DNA from: UBA11373 sp046714175
GTDB lineage: Bacteria > Actinomycetota > Acidimicrobiia > Spongiisociales > UBA11373
Reading direction: 5' to 3'
Assembly (NCBI GenBank): GCA_046714175.1
Contig: JBKKBI010000048.1
Location: 1-38,446 of the forward strand
DNA: 38,446 nucleotides
Below the pieces are notes generated by a model. That model made no database searches, was not told the origin of the DNA, and saw nothing but the letters and a program-made list of their open reading frames with translations. Positions within the stretch are counted from its first letter, which is position 1; every line of letters starts with the position of its first letter. Below are positions 23,374 to 31,867 of this stretch, piece after piece. Made by a program: the position numbers and the translations under genes.

Positions 23374-24315
23374 TCAGGCGTCGTGCTTCTCCAGCCACTC
23401 CAGCAACTCTTTGATGCTGGCGGTGGCCAGCGCGATGCTGGTGTCGGCCGCCCCGTAATAGAGGCGCAGCGTGTCGCCGTCCGGACCAATGGTGTATCCG
23501 CAGGGAAACACCACATTGTCGACATCCCCGGTCACCTCGTAAGGCGCTTCGGGACCGAACACCCATTCGTCGCCGCGGCGCAGGCATCGCTCCGGGGAAT
23601 CCAGGTCGAACAGCGCCAGGCCGAGTCGATAGCGGGCGCCCGCGGGGGATTGCCGTACCCCGTGATAGATCACCAGCCATCCCGCGGCGGTCTCGATGGG
23701 CGGCGGCGACATTCCGATCTTGTTCGCATCCCACCAGGCCCCGAGTCGCGCCTCCAGCATCAGCCTGCTGGCACCCCAGTGCTCCAGATCCTTGGAATAG
23801 GAGATCCACATGTGGGCGTAAGGCTTGCCGACGGGACGATGGATGAGAGCCCAATCGCCCCGGATTCGCCGCGGCAGCAACGCGGCGTCCTTGTCCTCCG
23901 GGGCCATGATCAAGCCTTGTCGCTCAAAGGAGCGGAAGTCGGAAGTGAAGGCGAGCGCCACGCCGGGGCCTGCCTCGGTGAAAGCGGTATAGACGACTGC
24001 GTACTTCTCCAACTCGGGGATGAAGGTGATGCGCGGGTCTTCGATCCCCCACAACTCCTCCGGATACTTCTCGGGGTCGGCGTCGAGAGTCGGTTCGGGA
24101 TCGATGCGCCAGCCGTCGACACCATTGGACGAGCGAGCCGCGCCGAAGTGCGACAGCCCACGCCGGTCCTCCACCCGGCACAGGAGCAGGGTGTCTCCAT
24201 CCGGGAGCAGCACCGCTCCGGCATTGAAGACGCTGTTGACCGGGTACGGCCAATCGGAGGCAGTCAGAATCGGATTGCCGCCGTGGCGGCGAAACAGCTG
24301 CGGACCTTCGGTCAC
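23374..24315 (-). CDS. GH130-like glycosidase/phosphorylase (five-bladed propeller)
   Basis: 313 aa from GTG at 24315. GH130 enzymes are beta-propellers that phosphorolyse or hydrolyse beta-mannosides. The usual landmarks are present: NPILTASDWPYPVNSVFNAGAVLL, LLCRVEDRRGLSHFGAARSSNGVDGW, GIEDPRIT, VVYTAFTEAGPGVALA, GWLVIYHGVR and LRLYYGAADTSIALA. An NPIL start and a GIEDPR motif are typical of the PH1107-like group. Whether it is a phosphorylase or a hydrolase, and the sugar, cannot be read from the sequence. The GTG overlaps the stop of the upstream glycosyltransferase gene by 4 bp (GTGA), so the two are almost certainly made together and act on the same glycan. Confidence 0.87.
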   Translation of the reverse strand: MTEGPQLFRRHGGNPILTASDWPYPVNSVFNAGAVLLPDGDTLLLCRVEDRRGLSHFGAARSSNGVDGWRIDPEPTLDADPEKYPEELWGIEDPRITFIPELEKYAVVYTAFTEAGPGVALAFTSDFRSFERQGLIMAPEDKDAALLPRRIRGDWALIHRPVGKPYAHMWISYSKDLEHWGASRLMLEARLGAWWDANKIGMSPPPIETAAGWLVIYHGVRQSPAGARYRLGLALFDLDSPERCLRRGDEWVFGPEAPYEVTGDVDNVVFPCGYTIGPDGDTLRLYYGAADTSIALATASIKELLEWLEKHDA

Positions 24316-26597
24316 GCGCGCGCCGCTTCCAGGGACAGATAGGAACTCTCGGCGAGCCGCAGCTCGAGGAGCGCTTGAAGAAACGCCAGTGTCGACTCCG
24401 CGCCCTGATTCTCGTTGGCACGATCGGAGTGGAGGCCATCGCGGCATCCACCGGTGGTCGGGTCGTAGATGGGGAGGTTGAGGTCGTTGCGGCCGAGGAA
24501 CCACTCCAGGGCGCGGTGCGCCTCCTTGTTCCAGTACCGGTCGCCCGTGCGGCGATAGGCCTCCAGGCACGCCGAGACCATCGACTGGGCTTCCACGGGC
24601 TGTTGATCGAACCGGGCCCGGTCACCGCCACGGCGATAGAAACCGTCCGACCCGATCGCCACAAAGTGTCCGCCCTCGGTGTCAGCGCGCTGCAGATCGG
24701 CCAGCCATGCGAGAGAGTCGAGGCCGGCCTTGGTCATCGCCGGGTTCGGTATGGCGTCGCCGCAGGTAAGTAGAGCATGGGGCAGGGCGGCATTGCAGTA
24801 GGTGAGCCCGTCCTCGAACCAGTTCCAGCCCTCGGTGCGATGGGCGTCGTACAGGGTCAGCAGCCGATTGGCCAACTCCTCTCGCACCTGGCTCACCCGA
24901 CGGTCGCCGGCAAAGCGCTGCGAGTACTCGTGGATACCGAGAAGAGCGAACGCCCACGCCCGTGGGCTGGTCGTCCCCAGGATGGCGGGAAGGGCCTGTT
25001 CGAACAGGCGTCCGGCCATGCCTTGCACCGATGACGCGTTCGAACGCGCCAGCACGGTTCCCAGCGCCCACAGAGCCCGGCCATGGCAGTCGTCCGAGCC
25101 GGCGGCGCCGAGCCAGCGGCGCTGAAAGTCCATGAAGTTCCGGAACCGTCCCGTGGCGGGATCGAAGGCATAGGCGACAAAGGCGAGATAGCGCGACGCC
25201 AGATCCACCGCCTCGGTATGCCCCAACTCCTCGAGCAGCGCGCTCACGAGAAGGGCCCGGGCGTTGTCGTCGGTGGTGTACCCCTCGCGGAAGTTGGGAA
25301 TGGTGAAGCTGCCGTGCTGCAGCATCCCGGTGTCGTCCGTCATGCGACGCAGATGATCGAGTTTCAGGGGCGGCAATTCGCCGGGGCGCTCGTCAAGAGA
25401 CTTGACTGCTGGCGCAGGCTGGAAATGCATTCGCTCCGCCCGAGCCCGTTCGAAGCATTCGACGTAGCGTTGCGCCACCTCGGACCAGATCATCGCTCTG
25501 CCGAACAGGTAGGCACGCTTGCGCATCGCATGCCGCTTGGAGTCGTTGCCGAGCAGGTCGATGACCTCTGCGGCCAGAGCATCGGCATCGTCGAACGGGA
25601 CCAGCACCCCGCGCTCCTCGGCCAGCATCTCCTCGGCGTACCAGTACGGCGTGGAGATCACCGCCTTCCCAGCTCCGATTGTGTAAGCGAGGGTCCCCGA
25701 GGTGATCTGGGCCTCGTTGAGGTAGGGAGTGAGGTAGATGTCGGCAGCTCCGATGAAGTCGATCAACTCTTCGAGGCTCACAAAGCGGTTGTAGAAAACG
25801 ACATGACCCTCGACGCCCTTCTCTTGGGCGAGCCATTGCAGCGAGAGCCGGTAGGACTCCCCGTCCTTCTGGACCACGTGCGGGTGGGTGGCTCCAAGGA
25901 TGAAGTACACGACGTTGGGATACTCCTTGACGATGGCGGGGAGTGCGGAGATAACCGTTTCGATTCCCTTGCTCGCCGACAGGAGTCCGAAGCTGAGCAG
26001 CACGATCTTGCCTTCGACTCCGAACTGGTCCTTGTGAAAGCTGGGATCGACGAATGGGACATCAGGGATGCCGTGCGGTATGAGATCGATCTTGTCGGCA
26101 GACACGCCGTAGATGTCCCGGAGGAACTCCGCCCCGCGTTCGCTCATCACCACCACCCGATCGGAGAGTGCTGCCACCTGCTGCAGAACCCGCCGCTGGT
26201 CGGCGTCGGGCTCACGAAGCACCGTGTGCAGGGTGGTGACGATCGGCATTCGCAACTCGCGCATCAGAGCCAGGATGTGGCTCCCGACCCGCCCGCCGAA
26301 GATGCCGTACTCGTGCTGCAGGCACACGAGATCCACGTTGTTGATGTTGAGGAAGTCGGCCGCACGCAGATACGACTCGATATCCTTCTCGGTCAGCTCG
26401 AAACGCACCCGGGTCGGATACTCGTAACCAGCCGCGAGGTCGTTGACCGGAACCGCGATGCACGAGATCTCGGGGAACTGTTCGGCCACGGCCTCACACA
26501 GATCGGTGGTAAAAGTGGCGATCCCGCATTGGCGCGGGGCGTAGTTCCCGATGAAGGCGATCCGGCTCAGTTGCGAGCGGCTCATTCCTGGCCCCAC
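24312..26597 (-). CDS. GT4 glycosyltransferase fused to an alpha/alpha-toroid domain
   Basis: 761 aa from GTG at 26597, chosen because AGGAGG precedes it by 5 nt; the ATG at 26585 has the same site too far away. Residues about 1-390 form a GT-B glycosyltransferase: RIAFIGNYAPRQCGIATFT, LVCLQHEYGIFGG, LPHG-type IPHGIPDVPF, LLSFGLLSASKGIETVI, VVYFILGATHP and EAQITSGTLAYTIGAGKAVIST. Residues about 400-760 resemble a six-hairpin toroid: PPLKLDHLRRMTDDTGMLQH, YTTDDNARAL, FQRRWLG...DDCHGRALWALG, GWNWFEDGLTYCNAALPHAL and HSDRANENQGAESTL. That layout suggests transfer coupled to glycan binding or cleavage, but the toroid's activity is unknown. It is operonic with GH130. Confidence 0.85.
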   Translation of the reverse strand: MGPGMSRSQLSRIAFIGNYAPRQCGIATFTTDLCEAVAEQFPEISCIAVPVNDLAAGYEYPTRVRFELTEKDIESYLRAADFLNINNVDLVCLQHEYGIFGGRVGSHILALMRELRMPIVTTLHTVLREPDADQRRVLQQVAALSDRVVVMSERGAEFLRDIYGVSADKIDLIPHGIPDVPFVDPSFHKDQFGVEGKIVLLSFGLLSASKGIETVISALPAIVKEYPNVVYFILGATHPHVVQKDGESYRLSLQWLAQEKGVEGHVVFYNRFVSLEELIDFIGAADIYLTPYLNEAQITSGTLAYTIGAGKAVISTPYWYAEEMLAEERGVLVPFDDADALAAEVIDLLGNDSKRHAMRKRAYLFGRAMIWSEVAQRYVECFERARAERMHFQPAPAVKSLDERPGELPPLKLDHLRRMTDDTGMLQHGSFTIPNFREGYTTDDNARALLVSALLEELGHTEAVDLASRYLAFVAYAFDPATGRFRNFMDFQRRWLGAAGSDDCHGRALWALGTVLARSNASSVQGMAGRLFEQALPAILGTTSPRAWAFALLGIHEYSQRFAGDRRVSQVREELANRLLTLYDAHRTEGWNWFEDGLTYCNAALPHALLTCGDAIPNPAMTKAGLDSLAWLADLQRADTEGGHFVAIGSDGFYRRGGDRARFDQQPVEAQSMVSACLEAYRRTGDRYWNKEAHRALEWFLGRNDLNLPIYDPTTGGCRDGLHSDRANENQGAESTLAFLQALLELRLAESSYLSLEAARA

Positions 26598-26811
26598 GAT
26601 CGCCTCCTCCCTGAACAACGAAAAACACTGGTGTCGCGCCGATCCGCGCGGCCACCGGCAGTGCTGTTGGTCAACTGCGAGCGATTCGTGTGGAGTAAAG
26701 CCAGTTTACCACCGGCCCAATACTGAACCCGGTCCGCTATATGTGTTGTCCCAGGCCGCGATACGCAATGTCGCCTCCGTGTAGCGTGGCGCCCGCAACG
26801 GCAGAGGAACC
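26598..26811. other. Intergenic region between divergent GT4 and ABC transporter genes
   Basis: 214 bp. It contains the GT4 ribosome-binding site next to its start, a TAAACT hexamer on the minus strand within GGTAAACTGG near 26703 that could be the GT4 -10, and the ABC operon promoter at 26782. I see no repeats or small ORFs with support. Confidence 0.4.
26782..26787 (+). promoter_or_regulatory. Putative -10 element (TAGCGT) of the ABC transporter operon
   Basis: TAGCGT followed by GGCG stands 24 nt before the ATG at 26812, which has a GAGGAA ribosome-binding site. The same ten bases (TAGCGTGGCG) recur upstream of the substrate-binding protein gene at 27857. Confidence 0.4.
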
Positions 26812-27810
26812 ATGACCGCGGTCGCCGGGGGCAACCCATCCCAGGATCATCAACCGGTCGCTGAACCGGGTCTCATCCCCGCGGCTGTCGTCGGCCGCTC
26901 CCCCTGGCAGCTGTTCTTGATGCGGTTTCGCCGCGATAAGGTCGCCCTCGGCGCACTTGCATTCCTGGGCCTGCTGGTGGTCGCCGCCCTGCTGGCGCCG
27001 GCGATCGCAACCAACGTGGTGCATCACGGCCCCAACGACCTCTTCATCCACGAACCGGTGAAGATGGTGAACGAGTTCGGGCTCCCACTGGGACCCAACG
27101 ACCAGTTCTGGTTCGGCGCCGATCGCTCGGGCCGGGACCTATTCGTCCGGGTGCTCTATGGGGCCCGCACCTCGCTCGTGGTCGGTGTGGTGGCGACCGG
27201 ATTCGCCGTGTTGGTCGGGGTGACGCTCGGCCTCATCGCCGGCTTCTACGGCGGCTGGCGGGACACACTCATCTCCCGCACCACTGACATCGTCCTCTCG
27301 TTCCCATTGCTGCTGTTCGCCATCGGGATAGTGGGGGCGTGTTCGTCGGCTCCAGAGGGGTGTTTCGGCGGCCTCATCAAGCCCGGCCTGCAATTGGTGA
27401 TCTTTGTGATCGCGCTGTTCTCCTGGCCCAACATCGCCCGCGTGGTCCGCGGCAACACCCTGTCACTGCGAGAGCAGGAGTTCGTCGATGCCAACCGCGC
27501 CCTGGGGGCAAGCAACATCACGATCATGTTTCGCGAGCTGCTCCCGAATCTGGTGGCCCCGATCATCGTCTACTCGACGCTCCTGATCCCCGCCAACATC
27601 ATCTTTGAGGCCGCACTCTCGTTCCTTGGCCTCGGGGTGCCGCAGACGGTCCCCTCGTGGGGGCGCCAATTGTCCGAGGCGGCAGGCGTCTTCCGGGTGG
27701 CGTGGTGGATGATGGTGTTTCCCGGGCTGTTTCTCTTTGCCACCACCCTGGGTTTCAACCTGGTCGGCGATGGGTTGCGCGACGCCCTGGACCCCCGCAC
27801 CGGCCGCTAG
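26812..27810 (+). CDS. Peptide-type ABC transporter permease (OppC/DppC-like)
   Basis: 332 aa. It is a membrane subunit of a family 5 (oligopeptide/dipeptide/nickel) importer. After a cytosolic N-terminus, membrane helix LGALAFLGLLVVAALLAPAI is followed by a periplasmic loop with FWFGADRSGRDLFVRVLYGART, characteristic of OppC/DppC. The ATPase-contact EAA loop reads EFVDANRALGASNITIMFRELLPN, and the C-terminus is GDGLRDALDPR. Two Cys in GACSSAPEGCFGG form an unusual loop insertion. It is the first gene of the transporter operon, so the order (C, binding protein, B, D, F) differs from the usual A-B-C-D-F. Confidence 0.93.
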   Translation: MTAVAGGNPSQDHQPVAEPGLIPAAVVGRSPWQLFLMRFRRDKVALGALAFLGLLVVAALLAPAIATNVVHHGPNDLFIHEPVKMVNEFGLPLGPNDQFWFGADRSGRDLFVRVLYGARTSLVVGVVATGFAVLVGVTLGLIAGFYGGWRDTLISRTTDIVLSFPLLLFAIGIVGACSSAPEGCFGGLIKPGLQLVIFVIALFSWPNIARVVRGNTLSLREQEFVDANRALGASNITIMFRELLPNLVAPIIVYSTLLIPANIIFEAALSFLGLGVPQTVPSWGRQLSEAAGVFRVAWWMMVFPGLFLFATTLGFNLVGDGLRDALDPRTGR

Positions 27811-27856
27811 ACCCGAAAGGGCGTCGGTGCCATGAACCGGTGGCGACGCGATTCAC

Positions 27857-27862
27857 TAGCGT
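27857..27862 (+). promoter_or_regulatory. Putative second promoter, -10 TAGCGT, for the substrate-binding protein gene
   Basis: TAGCGTGGCG lies in the 129-bp gap before the substrate-binding protein gene and matches the sequence at 26782 base for base over ten positions. It would give a leader of about 70 nt and extra expression of the binding protein. Confidence 0.35.
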
Positions 27863-27939
27863 GGCGACACCAAGACTGAGGTTGGCCTGCGACGGCGCAC
27901 GGTCTTCCAAGGTTTGGCAAGCAAAAAGGAGCCAATCAC

Positions 27940-29790
27940 TTGAGGAAGAACACCATCGGCGCCCTGGCGCTGCTGCTGTCGCTCGCTCTCGTCGCCGCAG
28001 CCTGCGGGGACGATGACGGCGGAGGCGGCGGCGGGGGAGTCACCACGGGCGGCACCCTCCGTTTGGAGACGGACGGCATCGCCTACACCAGCGGTGGAGA
28101 CCCCAGCGGCGAGTACCTCGGTATTTCGTTCGGCATCTTCACGAACCTGCTGGCCCGGACCCTGCTCACCTACTACCACACCGACGGGGCGAACGGAAAC
28201 ACCCTGGTTCCCGACCTCGCGGCCGACTTCCCGGTGGTCTCGGAAGATGGGTTGACGTATACGTTCACCCTGAAGGACGGGATCATGTTCGGCCCGCCGT
28301 TGTCGCGCGAAATCACTTCGCATGACATCGAGTTCGCCTTCCGGCGCATGACGGTCGAGTCCGTGGTCGCTCAGTACGAGTTCTACTACGACGGGCTGAT
28401 CAACGGACTGGTTCTCCACGAGACGCTGCCGGACTCGATCGCGGGAATCGAGACCCCGGACGACAAGACGATCATCTTCCATCTGACTCGTGTCTCCCCC
28501 GACTTCGTGTACCTCCTGGCTATGGCCGCGACGGCACCGCAGCCGGAGGAAGTGGCGGGCTGCTTCATGGACGCCACGTACGGCCGGTACCTGGTTTCCA
28601 GCGGTCCGTACATGTATGAGGGCAGCGACGAGCTCGATGCGTCGAGCTGTGAAGCACTGACGGCCTCCGGGCCGATCTCTGGCTTCGACCCGGCGAATCA
28701 CTCGTACTTCGTCCGCAACCCCGATTACGACGCGGCGACCGATGACCCGGAAGTCCGGGCCAACTACGTCGACCGGATCGAGATCGATCTGAACACGAAC
28801 GTTCAGGACATCTACGCCAAGATCAAGGCTGGTGAGTTGGACGGCGCCGTTTCCTCCGGGAACCCCCCGGCGGACGTGCTCCAGGACTACTCCACCGACC
28901 CCGCCCTGCAGGACCGCCTTCGGAGCGGTGGTGACGACCGGACGTGGTACATCACCATGAACCTGGTCGCGGCACCGTTCGACGACGTTCATGTGCGTCG
29001 CGCGGCCAACCTGATCATGGACAAGGCCGGCATCCTGCAGGCCTGGGGCGGCGACATCAGCGGCATCATTGCCACCCACATCCAGCCGCCGGCTCTGTCG
29101 GGTCTGGGTGCTGACTATGACCCCTATGCCACCGAAGGGTTCCGCGGGGACCTCGAGGCGGCGCAAGCGGAAATGGCGCAGTCGGTTTACGACACCGACG
29201 GCGATGGCATGTGCGATGCCCCCGAGTGCAGTGGCGTCATCATGATCAACCGGGCCACATCCCCCTGGATCGAAGCCGAGGCTGTCGTGGTGGCATCACT
29301 GGCGAAGATCGGCATCACCGTCGAAGTGCGCGAGGTCTCGGACCATTACACGCAGATCCAGACGGTCGCCAACAACGTCCCGATCGGAATGAACCCGGGA
29401 TGGGGTAAGGACTACCCCGATTCGAGCTCGTTCGTCGGATTCCTGTTCGATGGCCGCGGCATCAAGGCCGAGGGCAACTACAACTACTCGATGGTCGGTC
29501 TCACCACTGCGCAGGCGGCTGCGCTCGGTGTGGAGTTCGGGGCAACCCCGAGCGTCGATGCCGATATCGACAACTGCAAGCTGATCTCCCTGACCGATGA
29601 GCAGGGTGGTCTCGATTGCTGGAACGACCTGGACAAGAAGTTGATGGAAGAGATCGTGCCGTGGATTCCTTATCTGTGGCCGAACATCATCACCACCATT
29701 GGCCCGGCGGTCACCGCCTGGGACTTCGACCAGTTCTCGGGCGTCACCGCCTTCTCCAAGGTGGCTGTCGACCCGTCTTTGCAAAACTGA
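27940..29790 (+). CDS. Peptide-type ABC transporter substrate-binding lipoprotein (SBP family 5)
   Basis: 616 aa from TTG, with AAGGAG 8 nt upstream. The signal peptide RKNTIGALALLLSLALVAAAC has a lipobox ending at C22, followed by a Gly-rich linker (GDDDGGGGGGG), so it is lipid-anchored outside the membrane. The body follows the SBP_bac_5 pattern: LLARTLLTYYH, LVPDLAADFPVVSEDGLTYTF, LKDGIMFGPPLSREITSHDIEFAFRR and, late, NPGWGKDYPD. It would deliver oligopeptides or another bulky solute to the OppBC channel; the ligand cannot be read. Its position inside the operon between two permease genes is unusual. A hairpin follows it. Confidence 0.92.
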   Translation: MRKNTIGALALLLSLALVAAACGDDDGGGGGGGVTTGGTLRLETDGIAYTSGGDPSGEYLGISFGIFTNLLARTLLTYYHTDGANGNTLVPDLAADFPVVSEDGLTYTFTLKDGIMFGPPLSREITSHDIEFAFRRMTVESVVAQYEFYYDGLINGLVLHETLPDSIAGIETPDDKTIIFHLTRVSPDFVYLLAMAATAPQPEEVAGCFMDATYGRYLVSSGPYMYEGSDELDASSCEALTASGPISGFDPANHSYFVRNPDYDAATDDPEVRANYVDRIEIDLNTNVQDIYAKIKAGELDGAVSSGNPPADVLQDYSTDPALQDRLRSGGDDRTWYITMNLVAAPFDDVHVRRAANLIMDKAGILQAWGGDISGIIATHIQPPALSGLGADYDPYATEGFRGDLEAAQAEMAQSVYDTDGDGMCDAPECSGVIMINRATSPWIEAEAVVVASLAKIGITVEVREVSDHYTQIQTVANNVPIGMNPGWGKDYPDSSSFVGFLFDGRGIKAEGNYNYSMVGLTTAQAAALGVEFGATPSVDADIDNCKLISLTDEQGGLDCWNDLDKKLMEEIVPWIPYLWPNIITTIGPAVTAWDFDQFSGVTAFSKVAVDPSLQN

Positions 29791-29807
29791 GATAAGACGA
29801 CGGCGCC

Positions 29808-29839
29808 GGGGATCGCTCTGCTGCGGCGGAGCGATCCCC
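29808..29839 (+). terminator. Intra-operon hairpin after the substrate-binding protein gene
   Basis: GGGGATCGCTC and GAGCGATCCCC form a perfect 11-bp stem with a 10-nt loop in the 89-bp gap between the binding protein and permease B genes. There is no T tract. In ABC operons such hairpins often stabilise the binding-protein mRNA or terminate partially, which yields more binding protein than permease. Confidence 0.6.
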
Positions 29840-29879
29840 ACGCCGCTCCGGGGTGACACGACGATGAGGTGCAACCGGG

Positions 29880-30845
29880 ATGGGGAGGTACATCGCCCGC
29901 CGACTGCTCTGGGTTCTGCTCGTCGTCATCTTGGTCACGTTCTTCACCTTCCTCATCTTTTTCGTGATCCCGCCGGTGGATCCGGCAATCCTCTTCGCCG
30001 GTCGGGCACCGAGTGAACGGCTGATCAATCAAGTGCGCGAGGCGTTCGGCCTCGATCAGCCCTTCTGGATCCAATACGGCCTGTTCCTGAAGCGCATCTT
30101 TCTCGGCGATGAATATGGCTGGCCCGGCTTTGGGCTCTCGTTCGTGACCCGCTCCCCCATCCGGGAGCAGTTCCTCGATCGCACGTGGGTGACCGCCCAG
30201 CTTGCGCTCGGGGCGGCCACGATCTGGCTGGTCCTCGGAGTGCTGATCGGCATCATTTCGGCGCTGAAGCGGGGTCGGTGGCAGGACCGGGTATCGATGG
30301 GCTTTGCCCTCTTCGGGGTGTCGGCTCCGGTGTTCTGGCTGGGACTGATGGCGCTGTACGTCTTCTGGGAGAAGCTGCATTGGCTTCCTGGAACCGGCTA
30401 CGTCGCCATAACCGAGAGTCCCAGCCAGTGGTTTCTCCACATGCTCTTACCGTGGGTCGTGCTGGCGCTGCTGTTCGCCGCCTTCTACGCCCGCATGGTG
30501 CGAGGAAGCCTGCTGGAGACGTTCGGTCAAGACTGGATCCGAACCGCCCGGGCCAAGGGGCTCTCCGAGCGCAGGGTGGTGTTCAAACACGGCCTGCGCG
30601 CCAGCCTTACCCCGGTTGTGTCGCTTTTCGGCGCCGACCTGGGCTCACTCCTGGGCGGGGCCATCATCACCGAGAGCGTCTTCAATCTTCCCGGGCTGGG
30701 AACCTACGTCGTTCGCTCGGTGCAGAGCGGCGACATACCGGTGATCATGGACGTGGTGGTGTTCGCCGGGCTCGCCGTCGCCCTGATGAGCCTGGTCGCG
30801 GACATCCTTTACGCCGTCCTCGATCCCCGGGTGAGGTATTCATGA
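29880..30845 (+). CDS. Peptide-type ABC transporter permease (OppB/DppB-like)
   Basis: 321 aa. The start RYIARRLLWVLLVVILVTFFTFLIFFV, followed by DPAILFAGRAPSERLINQVREAFGLDQPFWIQYGLFLKRIF, is the typical OppB/DppB N-terminus. It has about six membrane helices and the EAA loop DWIRTARAKGLSERRVVFKHGLRASLTP. The end VADILYAVLDPRVRYS is also typical. It pairs with the OppC-like subunit at 26812 to form the pore. ATG 29880 has GAGGT 9 nt upstream. Its stop overlaps the next ATG (ATGA), so translation with the ATPase gene is coupled. Confidence 0.94.
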   Translation: MGRYIARRLLWVLLVVILVTFFTFLIFFVIPPVDPAILFAGRAPSERLINQVREAFGLDQPFWIQYGLFLKRIFLGDEYGWPGFGLSFVTRSPIREQFLDRTWVTAQLALGAATIWLVLGVLIGIISALKRGRWQDRVSMGFALFGVSAPVFWLGLMALYVFWEKLHWLPGTGYVAITESPSQWFLHMLLPWVVLALLFAAFYARMVRGSLLETFGQDWIRTARAKGLSERRVVFKHGLRASLTPVVSLFGADLGSLLGGAIITESVFNLPGLGTYVVRSVQSGDIPVIMDVVVFAGLAVALMSLVADILYAVLDPRVRYS

Positions 30846-31867
30846 CCATCACGGGGCGCGGCGACGTGCTGCTCGAAGTCATCGACCTCACTGTGCACTT
30901 TCCCACGGGCGACGGACTGGTCAAGGCCGTCGATGGCATCAGCTTCGAGATCCGCCGCGGTGAGGTGCTCGGCGTAGTTGGTGAGTCGGGTTCGGGCAAG
31001 AGCGTGGGCTTTTTGACGGTCATGGGTCTCATCACCTCCCGCCAGGCCGAGATCACCGGCCAGGTGCTATTCAAGGGACAGGATCTCCTGCAACTTGGCA
31101 CGGATGAAATGCGGCATGTCCGGGGCAAGGAGATGGGGATGGTGTTTCAGGACCCCATGACATCGCTCCACCCGATGTATCGCGTCGGGGCCCAGATCGC
31201 CGAAGCAGTGCGGGCCCACGAGAAGGTGTCGAAGAAGGCAGCGGCGGCTCGCGCAGTGGAGATGTTGCGCAAAGTAGGCATTGCCAAACCTGAGGAGGGG
31301 GCCCGACGCTATCCCCATGAGTTTTCGGGAGGGATGCGGCAGCGAGCCATGATCGCAATGGCCCTGGTGATGAACCCGGATCTGCTGATCGCCGATGAAC
31401 CGACTACTGCTCTCGATGTCACCGTACAGGCGCAGATCCTGGATCTCATCGATCGCCTCAAGACCGAGTTTCACGCCGCGGTGGCGCTCATCACACACGA
31501 TCTCGGAGTGGTTGCAGAACATTGCGACCGGATCCAGGTGATGTACGCCGGCAAGATCGTCGAGGCGGGGACTGCACGCGGTTTGTTCCACAGCGGCCGG
31601 CACCCCTACACCTGGGGTCTGTTGCAGTCGATCCCACGGCTCGACGCCAGCGGTGACGAACGCCTCAACCCGATCAAAGGCCTTCCCCCGTCGCTCATTT
31701 TCGTCCCGGCCGGCTGTTCTTTCCATCCCCGCTGCCCCTACACCATGGATGTGTGCCGAGTCGAAGTACCCGAGCTGCGCAGCGACGGAGTCCACGCCGA
31801 GGCCTGCCACCTCACCGACGCCGAGAAGGTGCGCATCTTTCAGGAGAAGGTGGTGCAGCACATATGA
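30842..31867 (+). CDS. Peptide-type ABC transporter ATPase (OppD/DppD-like)
   Basis: 341 aa. It binds and hydrolyses ATP to drive import. Walker A is GESGSGKS, the Q-loop VFQDP, the signature FSGGMRQR, Walker B LLIADEPT, and the H-loop ITHDLG. The C-terminal oligopeptide/dipeptide extension contains HPYTWGLLQSIPRLD and Cys-rich CSFHPRCPYTMDVC, typical of the OppD family and possibly an iron-sulfur site. The start overlaps the OppB stop and the stop overlaps the OppF start, each by 4 bp. Confidence 0.94.
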   Translation: MTITGRGDVLLEVIDLTVHFPTGDGLVKAVDGISFEIRRGEVLGVVGESGSGKSVGFLTVMGLITSRQAEITGQVLFKGQDLLQLGTDEMRHVRGKEMGMVFQDPMTSLHPMYRVGAQIAEAVRAHEKVSKKAAAARAVEMLRKVGIAKPEEGARRYPHEFSGGMRQRAMIAMALVMNPDLLIADEPTTALDVTVQAQILDLIDRLKTEFHAAVALITHDLGVVAEHCDRIQVMYAGKIVEAGTARGLFHSGRHPYTWGLLQSIPRLDASGDERLNPIKGLPPSLIFVPAGCSFHPRCPYTMDVCRVEVPELRSDGVHAEACHLTDAEKVRIFQEKVVQHI

